Shown piece after piece: positions 15,145-23,271 of a stretch of 25,516 nucleotides of DNA (its first letter is position 1; every line of letters begins with the position of its first letter). The stretch covers positions 1 to 25,516 of the forward strand of contig DJGG01000186.1 in the NCBI GenBank assembly GCA_002432195.1, in the 5' to 3' direction. Position numbers and translations under genes: made by a program. The stretch is from Desulfobacteraceae bacterium UBA5852. GTDB taxonomy: Bacteria > Desulfobacterota > Desulfobacteria > Desulfobacterales > UBA5852. A model generated the notes under the pieces. That model did no database searches, was not told where the DNA came from, and saw only the letters and a program-made list of their open reading frames with translations.

Positions 15145-15540
15145 AAGGAGGAATGATGAAAGGTTAGGGTTAAAGGTTAGGTTGCTTTGGTAGTATGCAA
15201 TAACATTGCCAACCATTGAAACTTCAGTCTAAATTGTGGCCCAATCTTAAAAAAGATAATAAATACAGGCGAATGAACATTTTATGGACTGGTTCGGGCA
15301 ACCTGCCCCTCGTCTGGGACGGAGGGCGCCACGTCCCCTCGGGTTCAGCTTTTTAAACCGTGGAACCGAGAAAATGTCTAAGCAACTGTAATATTAATCT
15401 ATTTCCAAATACGGCCAAGTTCAAATTTTTGAACTTCATTCGCCGACAGGTTGGAAATTGGTTATATCCATCTGATCTTCCCGCCGAATTGTACCGCGGT
15501 GGCGGGGTTCGTGATTTTAAACCGCCAGCCCTCCACCGGG
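15145..15540. other. AT-rich non-coding stretch with palindrome
   Basis: These 396 bases are visibly richer in A and T than the rest of the window and hold no supported gene. There is a tandem AAAGGTTAGG (15159-15168 and 15172-15181) and a palindrome AAGTTCAAA-TT-TTTGAACTT (15417-15436). A perfect AAGGAGG at 15145-15151 precedes only ATGATGAAAGGTTAG, a four-codon frame. The stretch could be the 3' UTR of the AmrS-like transcript, hold an unrecognised small RNA, or be a remnant of inserted DNA; none is proven. Confidence 0.5.
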
Positions 15541-16554
15541 TCAGAAGAGGCCATCGACGGCGGAATGGCAATAAGCGCATCGGTTGGTGTCGATGAGGTT
15601 GACGCGGGTGTTGTAGTGGAACCGATTGATCACGATATTGCCGCAGGACGGGCAGTAAGTGTTCTCGCTGGTACTGCCTGGCACGTTGCCGATGTAAACA
15701 TAACGGAGTCCGGCCGCCAGACCGATGTCCCGCGCCTGCTCCAAGGTGACCGGGGAGGTCGGTGCGCGGTCGGTCATGCGGTAGGTGGGATGGAAGCGGC
15801 TGATATGCCAGGGGGTGGCAGGGCCAAGTTCTCTGGCCAGAAAGGCCGTCAGATTCTGCAGTTCCTTCGGGCTGTCGTTCAGTTCCGGTATCAGCAGGGT
15901 GGTGACCTCCACCAGGATCCCTGCGGCCGCCATGGCCTTGAGGGTTTCCAGAACCGGCTTCAGGCGGGCGCCGCAGGTCTCCCCGTAGAAGCGCTCGGTG
16001 AAAGCCTTGAGGTCCACATTGGCCGCGTCCAGATAGGGACGGATCATTCCCAGGGCTTCCGGCGTCATGTAGCCGTTGGTGACGAAAATATTGCGCAATC
16101 CCCGGGATGCAGCCAAGCGGGCGCAATCCAGGGCGAATTCAAAGAAGATGGTGGGCTCGGTGTAAGTGTAGGCCAGGCTGCGGCATCCGGTCTTGAGCGC
16201 TTCCTCCACCACCTCCTCGGGGGTGGTGTTGGCGCCCACGATCATTCCGCCCCGATCGGCGGGCAGTTGCGCAATGTCGGCGTTCTGGCAGAAACGGCAG
16301 GTGAAATTGCATCCTACGGTAGCGATGGAGTAGGCCCGGCTGCCGGGCAGCATATGGAAGATCGGTTTCTTTTCGATAGGGTCCACGTGGCTGGCGACCA
16401 CGCGTCCGTAAACCAGGGATTCAAGAGTTCCCGCGCGATTTTCACGCACCCCGCAAAGCCCCCGCCGGCCTACAGAGATGACACAGCGGTGCTGGCACAG
16501 GTGGCATTGCACCTGTTGCGCTTTGAGCTTTCGGTAGAGCAGGGCTTCGGTCAT
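15541..16554 (-). CDS. amrS: AmrS-like radical SAM enzyme (AmmeMemoRadiSam system)
   Basis: This 337-residue radical SAM protein belongs to the family annotated as AmmeMemoRadiSam system radical SAM enzyme, related to pyruvate-formate-lyase activating enzymes. The cluster motif is C82-x3-C86-x2-C89 (GCNFTCRFCQN). The N-terminus has Cys C17, C20, C24 and C34 (CHLCQHRC...GLCGVREN), and the C-terminus adds CPSCG and CAYCH pairs, which suggests zinc or Fe-S sites. YTYTEPTIFFEFA and NVDLKAFTERFY are typical family segments. The ATG overlaps the methyltransferase stop as ATGA. The usual companion proteins of the AmmeMemoRadiSam trio are not in the window. The reaction is not known to me. Confidence 0.88.
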   Translation of the reverse strand: MTEALLYRKLKAQQVQCHLCQHRCVISVGRRGLCGVRENRAGTLESLVYGRVVASHVDPIEKKPIFHMLPGSRAYSIATVGCNFTCRFCQNADIAQLPADRGGMIVGANTTPEEVVEEALKTGCRSLAYTYTEPTIFFEFALDCARLAASRGLRNIFVTNGYMTPEALGMIRPYLDAANVDLKAFTERFYGETCGARLKPVLETLKAMAAAGILVEVTTLLIPELNDSPKELQNLTAFLARELGPATPWHISRFHPTYRMTDRAPTSPVTLEQARDIGLAAGLRYVYIGNVPGSTSENTYCPSCGNIVINRFHYNTRVNLIDTNRCAYCHSAVDGLF

Positions 16555-17336
16555 CCGGCCTCATGCGGGCGGCCAGAGATGGCCGGCAGCCCCGGCAGGG
16601 GGCCGGCGGTCTGACCGGGCTTATAGCGCAGGGTGAGCGGGCGGGCACGGAATCGGGGCACCAACGAAACCACGATGCCCGCAAAACTTCCGAAGGGGCA
16701 GCGCTGCACAAGGGGCAGCATCTCCATGCGGGAGAGGAACTTGCCGGGCGCGTTGGACAATTGACAGACCGTGCGCCAGCTGACGGGCGCGCTGTCGCCA
16801 AGGATCGCGGTGATCATCTGCTTGAGTTCCCACACGCTGAAGAAACGCGCATGATCGAAAATGCTGGGGAAAAAAAGGCCGCGCACGCGACGCTGGAGGC
16901 CCTTGATGGCATAGCGGTTGAGCACCCCGATGAAGATCCGGTCCTTGGCGACGCGGCAGGCTTCCTCCAACGCAGATCGCGGGTCGTTGACAAACTCCAG
17001 GGTGGTGACCAGGCACGCATGGTTGAAAGAGTTGTCATCAAACGGCAGGTCCTCGGCCGAGCCTCTGTAGAATTCTACCCGGTGGCCAAGCCGGGCCAGG
17101 GCGATATCCAACATGTAGGGCGAGGGATCGATGCCCGTGACCTGCAGACCCGCTTCCAGAAAAGGCGCCAGGCTGGCGCCGGAGCCGCATCCGATATCCA
17201 GCAGGCTTTCGCCCCGCATGGGTTTCAGCATGTCGAGCATCAGACGCTTTTCGAGTTCGGCCGCCGCGCGCCGCTGGGGGCTGCCGGTCCACGCGTCGTA
17301 ACTCCTGGCCTCATGAAAGTCGAAAACATGCCCCAT
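16551..17336 (-). CDS. Class I SAM-dependent methyltransferase
   Basis: This is a 261-residue methyltransferase of the UbiE/Methyltransf_11 type. The SAM-binding motif I is LLDIGCGSGASLAPFLEAG (about residues 45-63), followed by VTGIDPSPYMLDIA (motif II acidic Asp), the segment GSAEDLPFDDNSFNHA, and TTLEFVNDPRSALEEACRV. The start MGHVFDFHEARSYDAW resembles proteins that methylate small molecules or cofactors, but the substrate cannot be told. Its stop overlaps the AmrS-like gene, so the two are co-translated and may act in one pathway; that link is inference. A weak TTGATT-N17-TAGGTT lies just ahead of the start and would give an almost leaderless transcript. Confidence 0.88.
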   Translation of the reverse strand: MGHVFDFHEARSYDAWTGSPQRRAAAELEKRLMLDMLKPMRGESLLDIGCGSGASLAPFLEAGLQVTGIDPSPYMLDIALARLGHRVEFYRGSAEDLPFDDNSFNHACLVTTLEFVNDPRSALEEACRVAKDRIFIGVLNRYAIKGLQRRVRGLFFPSIFDHARFFSVWELKQMITAILGDSAPVSWRTVCQLSNAPGKFLSRMEMLPLVQRCPFGSFAGIVVSLVPRFRARPLTLRYKPGQTAGPLPGLPAISGRPHEAG

Positions 17337-17681
17337 GGTGCCAACCTAGGAAAAGTGAGGTCGATAATCAAGGGTTCGGCTGGTCACGGGGCGAACCATT
17401 CCGCCTTATGGCGATTGAGGTGGTGCGCTTGACCGGGGATGGATAAACGCGAATCGGGCCGCACGGCACGGGGCGGTTGAACGCGGCAAGTAACCCCATC
17501 CTTCCGTCCCGTGATGGGTTGCGGGTGCTGTGCCGCGCGAGCTGGCGTTGGGCTTGCGGTGCCGAACTCGGCCGTAGGTCAGACGCCGGCCCATGGCCGG
17601 GCGCTGCGGTGCGTTAGGCGCCGTCCCAATTCATCGCGTCCGCCTGGCACTGCAGCCGGTGGCGTGCTTCACCAGGAGATG
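17337..17681. other. Intergenic region between helicase and methyltransferase genes
   Basis: These 345 bases hold no gene that I can support; the short open frames are Arg/Pro/Gly-rich and unlike the neighbouring proteins. A small GC stem CCGGCC-CAT-GGCCGG (17586-17600) lies about 80 bases after the helicase stop on the minus strand and may help end that transcript, but it has no T-run. Confidence 0.5.
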
Positions 17682-19361
17682 TCAGGCATCAGGTGCCCCG
17701 GCATCGGTGTCGACCGATCCCGTCTGTGGCTCCGCTGAAGGGAATGGCCGCTCTGTGGCCGCCTGCTCCGAAAATGGCCCAGTGGCCCCCGAGGTCTCTC
17801 CGGGGCGCTGATCCTTGCTGCGGCGCCGACGGCGCGAACGGCGGCGTTTCTTTTTTGCGGGCGGCTCCGGAGTGCTGGGTGTACCCACGCTCACCTCGAC
17901 CTCATCATCGTCCTCTTCAATGAAATCGGTCTCATCGATTTCGTCCACGGCGGGTGGCGGGGCCAGGGCATCCGGGGGCCCGAAGCCGAACAAGGTTCCG
18001 GGGAAATAACCCGGCGGCTTGCGGGGTTGCGGCGTCGGTGTGCGTGCTGGGGGCGCGTTCGGCCGTGGGCCGCGGTCACCTTCCTTAGGGTGGCTTGTCC
18101 GCTTGTCGCCGCGCTTGGGGCGTTCCGGCCGCAAGCGCTTGACCGGGCCGGATACATCCTCCTCGTACCAACTCTCCTCGGGCCAGACCACCGGGATCTT
18201 GTAGCCCAGCATGGCCTCGATGGGTTCCAGGTGCAACACGAAGCGTTCGCAGGCAAGCGAAATGGCCCGACCGGTTTTGCCGGCCCGGGCGGTGCGCCCG
18301 ATGCGGTGGATATAGTTCTCCGGGTCCTGGGGAAGGTCGTAATTGATCACGTGAGAGATATCTTCAACGTGAATGCCGCGGGAGGCCACGTCCGTGGCCA
18401 CCAGGATTTTGACCGTGTTTTTTTTGAAACGGTCCATCAGACTGAAACGCTGGCGTTGGGGCAGGTCGCCGGTGATGCCCTCGGCGGGAAGCCCGTTGCC
18501 GCGAAGCTTTTTGGAAATCCACTCCACCTCCGCCTTGGTGTTGGTGAAGATCAGCACGCGGCTCCAGTCCTCACGTTTGAAAAGCCCAAGCAGAAGGGAA
18601 AATTTCTGATCCTGGCCCACATGCAGAAGAGACTGTACGACACGGTCGACGGTGATCTCCTCCGGAGCCACATCGATGAACTCCGGCAAGTTCATGTATT
18701 CATAGGTCAGTTCCAGGACCCGGTGGGACAGGGTAGCCGAAAACAGCATGGTCTGGCGCAGGTTGTACGGGGGGAGTTTGCGCAGGATGAAGCGCATGTC
18801 CTTGGCGAAGCCCAGGTCCAGCAGGCGGTCGGCTTCGTCGATGACCGCAACCTGGATGTGGTCGGTCTTGAAGATTCCCTGCTTGTAGTAATCGATGATC
18901 CGCCCGGGGGTACAGATGACCACGTCGACTCCCTTCCTCAGGGCGTCGGCCTGTTTCTGGTAGTCGACCCCGCCAACGATTTCCACGAAGGAAAGGCCTG
19001 TATGGGCACCCAGGAGCAGAGCTTCCTGGTGGATCTGGGCGGCCAATTCCCGTGTTGGTGCCACCACTATGGCCGAGGTCATTCCCGGATTCCGATCCGG
19101 CAGCTCCAGCAGGCGGGCCAGGATGGTGACCAGAAAGGCGCCTGTCTTACCGGTGCCCGTCTGGGCCTGGCCCGCCACGTCCCGTCCGGCCAGGGCGATG
19201 GGCAATACCTGGGCCTGAATCGGCGAGCAGTGCGTGTACCTGGCGTCGTTGAGGCCGGAGAGTACCTCGGGGGGCAGGTCGAAGGTTTCGAATTTGGTAT
19301 TGGTGAGGAAATTCGGTCTCTCCGTCCGCTCGAAAGCGGCGGTTTCGGAAGCTTCGGTCAT
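17682..19361 (-). CDS. DEAD-box ATP-dependent RNA helicase with charged C-terminal tail
   Basis: This 559-residue helicase of the RhlE/RhlB type remodels RNA, for instance in ribosome assembly or mRNA decay. Motifs in order are Q-motif Q49, Walker A AQTGTGKT (66-73), PTREL (102-106), TPGR (151-154), DEAD (175-178), SAT (208-210) and HRIGRTARAG (352-361). After the core comes a long low-complexity tail: Pro-rich, then acidic (DEIDETDFIEEDDDE), then a Lys/Arg block at 503-517 and a Thr/Ser/Glu-rich end. The tail probably binds RNA or partners. I chose the ATG giving MTEASETAAF because AGAGGAG lies six bases before it; an ATG ten codons upstream has no such site. A good promoter precedes the gene. 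Confidence 0.93.
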   Translation of the reverse strand: MTEASETAAFERTERPNFLTNTKFETFDLPPEVLSGLNDARYTHCSPIQAQVLPIALAGRDVAGQAQTGTGKTGAFLVTILARLLELPDRNPGMTSAIVVAPTRELAAQIHQEALLLGAHTGLSFVEIVGGVDYQKQADALRKGVDVVICTPGRIIDYYKQGIFKTDHIQVAVIDEADRLLDLGFAKDMRFILRKLPPYNLRQTMLFSATLSHRVLELTYEYMNLPEFIDVAPEEITVDRVVQSLLHVGQDQKFSLLLGLFKREDWSRVLIFTNTKAEVEWISKKLRGNGLPAEGITGDLPQRQRFSLMDRFKKNTVKILVATDVASRGIHVEDISHVINYDLPQDPENYIHRIGRTARAGKTGRAISLACERFVLHLEPIEAMLGYKIPVVWPEESWYEEDVSGPVKRLRPERPKRGDKRTSHPKEGDRGPRPNAPPARTPTPQPRKPPGYFPGTLFGFGPPDALAPPPAVDEIDETDFIEEDDDEVEVSVGTPSTPEPPAKKKRRRSRRRRRSKDQRPGETSGATGPFSEQAATERPFPSAEPQTGSVDTDAGAPDA

Positions 19362-19417
19362 ATTCTCCTCTTGGGTGAAGGCGCGGCGCACCCATGAAAT
19401 TTTAGGTTAACGGGCCA

Positions 19418-19446
19418 ATTATAGTTTTTTTTTCGGGGATTTGCAA
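19418..19446 (-). promoter_or_regulatory. sigma-70-type promoter for the DEAD-box helicase gene
   Basis: On the minus strand TTGCAA (19441-19446), a 17-base spacer containing an A-run, and a perfect TATAAT (19418-19423) precede the helicase start by about 57 bases. The A-tract spacer is consistent with a curved, strong promoter. Confidence 0.65.
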
Positions 19447-19490
19447 CCATTCGCTGCAAGGTGCCCCATTGGGTGCTCCGGAAGACCGGA

Positions 19491-19691
19491 TTAGCCGTCG
19501 GACGGGCGCTCTGCGGGGGGGAGTTCGAAACGGTCGCCGGTTTTTTCCAGGAAATGAATCGTGCAAGCCGAGCGGTAGCGGCAATAGAGTTCCGGGTCGC
19601 GGCAACGCCGGCACGCGTCGCAGAGATTCACCTGGTATTTCAGGCAATACCATGAGCCGGATTGATGCGGATGGCGAATGCAAGCGGACAT
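19491..19691 (-). CDS. B-box-like Cys/His zinc-binding small protein
   Basis: This is a 66-residue protein with a dense metal-ligand pattern: C4-x2-H7, C16, C24-x2-C27-x2-C30, C37, C43 and H46. The segments CIRHP, SWYCLKYQVNLCDAC and AELYCRYR-like (PELYCRYRSAC) fit a B-box-type zinc finger of the sort seen as a stand-alone small protein in sulfate reducers. A tail of about 16 polar residues follows. The start is an ATG with no clear Shine-Dalgarno sequence. It lies 129 bp upstream of the helicase gene in the same direction, but a promoter lies between them. The alternative minus-strand frame at 19402-19683 is Pro/Arg-rich and lacks such order. Its role is unknown; zinc binding is inferred from the ligands. 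Confidence 0.72.
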   Translation of the reverse strand: MSACIRHPHQSGSWYCLKYQVNLCDACRRCRDPELYCRYRSACTIHFLEKTGDRFELPPAERPSDG

Positions 19692-19793
19692 GAACGCGGG
19701 CCGGTCTCGAAAACCGGCGGATCCTTACACGGGACCTCGAATGAGGCCGCCCTTGCGGGCCCGTTCGCAGGGCTTCGGTTCTGGGTTATGCTC

Positions 19794-19822
19794 TTGATTT
19801 TTGAGCCTGATCCGTCAATACT
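19794..19822 (+). promoter_or_regulatory. Possible promoter for the moeA pair
   Basis: TTGATT (19794-19799), a 17-base spacer and AATACT (19817-19822, four of six) lie about 85 bases before the moeA start in a locally AT-rich spot. Confidence 0.4.
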
Positions 19823-19912
19823 GGGCCAACTTAAACCCGATGCCCGAATAAAGCAAGGATCCTCGCCCATCGCGGCCGCCAGGTCAGCGGCCCGGCCATT
19901 TCCCAGGTTATC

Positions 19913-21157
19913 ATGAAGGATTTCTTCAACGTCGTCAGTATCGAAACGATCCTCGGCTTCCGGAACAGATTTCACGTGACCCCTCCGGAAAGCGTGGATC
20001 TGAGTGCCTGCACGGGGCGTGTTCTGGCCCGGGATGTGGCGGCCGACATCGACATCCCGGGGTTTTCCCGGGCGACCATGGATGGCTACGCCGTGCAGGG
20101 GGCGTCGACCTTCGGGTCCTCGGAAAGCAATCCCGCCTACCTGGAGGTCATCGGCGCGGTAGCCATGGGAGAGGTGCCCACCGTGCCCGTGGGCGCGGGA
20201 CAGGCGGTGCGGATTTCCACCGGGGGCATGCTCCCGCCCGGGGCGGACAGCGTCGTGATGATTGAACACGCCGAAGCGGTGGAATCCGATCTGATCGAGG
20301 TCTACAAGAGCGTGGCCCCGGGACAGCACGTGATTGGCCAAGGAGAAGATGTGGCCTTCGGGCAGATCGTGCTGACGGCGGGTACCATCCTGCGCCCCCA
20401 GGAAGCGGGGCTGCTGGCCGCCCTGGGACAGCGGCGCATACCGGTATACGGTCGGCCGCGAGTGGGGATTATCTCCACCGGCGACGAAGTGGTGCCCGTG
20501 GAGGCCACACCACGGGCCGGCCAGATCCGGGATATCAACGCCACGACCCTGGCGGGGCAGGTGGCGCACTGCGGAGGCCGGCCGCAACTCTTCGGAATCG
20601 TCCAGGATCACTTGGAGACCTTGCGCGGCGTTTGCCGTGACGCCCTGGCGTCCAACGACATGGTATTGATTTCCGGCGGAAGTTCCGTGGGAACACGGGA
20701 TTACACCATCGAGGCCCTGGAAAGCATGCCCGGCGGGTCTATCCTGGCGCATGGCGTGTCCATCAGCCCCGGCAAACCCACCATCCTGGCCGCAGCTGAC
20801 GGCAAGCCGGTCTGGGGCCTTCCCGGACACGCGGCCTCGGCCATGGTGGTTTTCCATGTGCTGGTAAGGCCTTTTGTGGCCCACATGGGTGGGATGGCCA
20901 CGCGGGCACCGGAGGTTCCCAGGGTCCACGCACGCTTGTCCCGCAACATCGCTTCACAGCAGGGACGGGTGGATTTCGTGCGCGTCCAGCTGGAGATGGG
21001 AGACGAGGAGCTTTGGGCCCACCCGGTGCTGGGCAAATCCGGCCTCATTTCCACCATGGTCAAAGCCGACGGGCTGCTGCGCATCGAGGCCCACACGGAA
21101 GGCCTGGATGGCGGTACGACGGTGGCCGTGGAACTGCTCAGCCCGGTGATGGGCTGA
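19913..21157 (+). CDS. moeA: MoeA, molybdopterin molybdenumtransferase
   Basis: MoeA inserts molybdate (or tungstate) into adenylated molybdopterin. The 414-residue protein has the family landmarks FSRATMDGYAVQ (about 51-62), ISTGGMLPPGADSVVMIE, GIISTGDEVVP, the MoCF_biosynth motif LISGGSSVGTRDY, and SPGKPTILAAADGKPVWGLPGHAASA near the C-terminus. Subdomain IV follows (VRVQLEMGDEELWAHPV). The length is typical. The start is an ATG within TTATCATGAAGGATTTC; the ribosome site is weak. The next gene, a second MoeA, begins 62 bases downstream, so the two are probably one operon. Which metal it prefers is not visible. Confidence 0.93.
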   Translation: MKDFFNVVSIETILGFRNRFHVTPPESVDLSACTGRVLARDVAADIDIPGFSRATMDGYAVQGASTFGSSESNPAYLEVIGAVAMGEVPTVPVGAGQAVRISTGGMLPPGADSVVMIEHAEAVESDLIEVYKSVAPGQHVIGQGEDVAFGQIVLTAGTILRPQEAGLLAALGQRRIPVYGRPRVGIISTGDEVVPVEATPRAGQIRDINATTLAGQVAHCGGRPQLFGIVQDHLETLRGVCRDALASNDMVLISGGSSVGTRDYTIEALESMPGGSILAHGVSISPGKPTILAAADGKPVWGLPGHAASAMVVFHVLVRPFVAHMGGMATRAPEVPRVHARLSRNIASQQGRVDFVRVQLEMGDEELWAHPVLGKSGLISTMVKADGLLRIEAHTEGLDGGTTVAVELLSPVMG

Positions 21158-21219
21158 CGGCGGGGACCCGGCGGCCAATCACGATCGGCAAGCCTTCGGA
21201 AAGGAGCACGACCACGGCG

Positions 21220-23145
21220 ATGGGCGTTCCGCGCAATATCTATCTGAAAATGAAAACCCTGGACGAAGCCCGGCGGATCGTCGCCCGGCACTTCCGGCAA
21301 CGGGGCACACGCACCGAAGAGGTGCCTGTCCCCGAGGCGGTGGGCCGGGTCCTGGCGGCGCCGGTGTTCGCCCGTTTGTCGTCCCCCAATTTTCACTCCG
21401 CGGCCATGGATGGTTTCGCCGTTCTGGCCGCCAACACCTTCGGCGTCAATGAAGGGCATCCCCGTGAGCTGGGGCTGGGCACCGAGGCTTACCCGGTCAA
21501 CACCGGCCATGTGCTGCCGCCAGGCACCGATGCCGTGATCATGATCGAACACGTGCAGGAACTGGATGGCGGTCGGATCCGCATCGAAGCGCCCGCCTAC
21601 CCCTGGCAGCACGTCCGGCGCATGGGGGAGGACATCGTGGCCACGGAGCTGCTTTTCCCGCGTAACCATGTCCTTACCGCCTACGGGGTGGGGGCCTTGC
21701 TGGCGGGCGGCGTCCTGGCGGTGCAGGTCCGCACGCGGCCCCATGTGTTGATTGTTCCCACCGGCAGTGAGCTGGTCGACTGGCGGACCACCGCCTTGGA
21801 CCAGATGCGGCCGGGGCAGGTGGTGGAAAGCAATGCCTACATGCTGGGGGCGCTGGTGGAAGCCGCCGGTGGGCGCTACACCCGTCACCCCCTGCTGCCC
21901 GACGACCAAGGCCGGATCCAGGCGGCCCTGAAGGCGGGGGTGGGCGCATACGATGCGGTCATGACGGTCGGAGGGTCTTCGGCAGGCTCCGAAGATTTTG
22001 CCCGGGCCGTGGTGGCTGAACTGGGAGAGATCCTGATTCACGGGGTGGCCATGATGCCGGGCAAGCCGCTGCTGGTGGGGGATGTCGCCGGCACCCCGGT
22101 GTTCGGGATGCCCGGGTACCCCGTTTCCGCGGTAATGGCCTTCGAGCAAATCGTGCGCCCCTTCCTCTACCACCTTTTGGAACAGCCCGATCGGGAACCG
22201 GCCCGGGTGACGGTGGAGACCAGCCGCAAGATTCCTTCCAAGCTGGGCCTGGAGGAATTCCTGAGAGTCCAGTTGAGTCAGGTGGGGGATCGCGTGGTGG
22301 CCGCCCCGCTGCCCCGGGGTGCCGGAAGCATCACCACGCTGACCAGGGCTGACGGTATTGTCCGAATTCCGGCGCACGTCGAGGGAATCAAGGACGGCGC
22401 GCAGGTGGAGGCCGAACTGTTGCGCCCGGCGACATCCCTGGCGCGCAGCCTGATGATGGTGGGCAGCCACGACAACACGCTGGACATTCTATCCGACCAA
22501 CTCCGGGCAGGCGATAGCGGTGTCCAGCTGGTATCCAGCCATGTGGGCAGCATGGGAGGATTGATGGCCATCCGGCGGGGAGTCTGCCACCTGGCCGGTA
22601 CCCATCTGCTGGACACCGGCGACGGGTCCTACAACGTGAGCTACGTGCGCAGGCACCTGGCCGGCCAGGATGTCCGCCTGGTTCACCTGGTCATGCGGGA
22701 CCAGGGTTTGATCGTACGCCGGGGAAACCCACTGTCCATCAGCGGGATCGCCGATCTGACGCGTCCGGAGGTGCGCTTCGTGAACCGACAGTCGGGGTCG
22801 GGGACACGCATTCTGCTGGACTACCGCTTGCAAACCATGGGTCTGGAAGCGACCGCCATCCAAGGTTACAGGGACGAGGAATTCACCCACATGGCCGTGG
22901 CCGTGGCCGTCTTGAGCGGCCGCGCGGACGCGGGGCTGGGAATCCGCGCCGCGGCCCGGGCCTTGGAACTGGATTTCATCCCCGTGGTCACGGAACAATA
23001 CGATGTGGTGATTCCAGGGCGGTTTTTCGATGCCGAACCGATCCAATGGCTGCTGGCCACGATTCGATCGCCGGAGTTTCAGCGGCGCGTGGAAGCCTTG
23101 GGTGGGTACCACACCGAGCACTGCGGCGAATTGATTCCCCTTTGA
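21220..23145 (+). CDS. MoeA-PBP fusion: molybdopterin molybdenumtransferase with periplasmic-binding-like domain
   Basis: This is a 641-residue two-part protein. Residues 1-405 are a second MoeA: HSAAMDGFAV, NTGHVLPPGTDAVIMIE, VPTGSELVDW, VGGSSAGSEDF and MPGKPLLVGDVAGTPVFGMPGYPVSAV. From about residue 410 to the end comes a PBP-type (substrate-binding-protein-like) domain with SLMMVGSHDNTLDIL, SSHVGSMGGLMAIRRG, RGNPLSISGIADL, NRQSGSGTR and GRADAGLGIRAAARAL. This resembles ModE/LysR-type oxyanion-binding domains, and no signal peptide is present, so it is cytoplasmic. The ATG at 21220 has AAGGAG 13 bases upstream, a rather long spacing; an upstream frame into moeA is a shadow. The PBP part may sense molybdate, tungstate or the cofactor; that is inference. 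Confidence 0.9.
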   Translation: MGVPRNIYLKMKTLDEARRIVARHFRQRGTRTEEVPVPEAVGRVLAAPVFARLSSPNFHSAAMDGFAVLAANTFGVNEGHPRELGLGTEAYPVNTGHVLPPGTDAVIMIEHVQELDGGRIRIEAPAYPWQHVRRMGEDIVATELLFPRNHVLTAYGVGALLAGGVLAVQVRTRPHVLIVPTGSELVDWRTTALDQMRPGQVVESNAYMLGALVEAAGGRYTRHPLLPDDQGRIQAALKAGVGAYDAVMTVGGSSAGSEDFARAVVAELGEILIHGVAMMPGKPLLVGDVAGTPVFGMPGYPVSAVMAFEQIVRPFLYHLLEQPDREPARVTVETSRKIPSKLGLEEFLRVQLSQVGDRVVAAPLPRGAGSITTLTRADGIVRIPAHVEGIKDGAQVEAELLRPATSLARSLMMVGSHDNTLDILSDQLRAGDSGVQLVSSHVGSMGGLMAIRRGVCHLAGTHLLDTGDGSYNVSYVRRHLAGQDVRLVHLVMRDQGLIVRRGNPLSISGIADLTRPEVRFVNRQSGSGTRILLDYRLQTMGLEATAIQGYRDEEFTHMAVAVAVLSGRADAGLGIRAAARALELDFIPVVTEQYDVVIPGRFFDAEPIQWLLATIRSPEFQRRVEALGGYHTEHCGELIPL

Positions 23146-23271
23146 GGGGCACAAACCGTCGGGCAGGGATTCCTCCGGGCGCCGTGATCCGGGCCGGGGC
23201 CGGTGCTGTGCGTTGTCGCCTCCGGCCGGGTCTGTCCGCAGCGTGTGCGCGCTATCTGCCCGGACCGGCGG

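Noticed and set aside
15151..15168. Short frame after a perfect AAGGAGG, ATGATGAAAGGTTAG
   Set aside because: Only four codons before the stop; more probably chance than a leader peptide, although a regulatory role cannot be excluded.
15451..16614. 387-residue plus-strand open frame opposite the AmrS-like gene
   Set aside because: The minus strand encodes a clear radical SAM protein with Cys motifs; the plus frame shows no family features.
18027..19397. 456-residue plus-strand open frame opposite the helicase
   Set aside because: All helicase motifs lie on the other strand; this frame has no start signal and no domain.
19402..19683. 93-residue minus-strand frame overlapping the Cys-rich small protein
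   Set aside because: It is Pro/Arg-rich and unordered, while the other frame on the same strand has a regular Cys/His ligand pattern.
20701..22470. 589-residue minus-strand open frame opposite the two moeA genes
   Set aside because: It is antisense to well-conserved MoeA motifs; His/Gly/Pro/Arg-rich text without domain signals.
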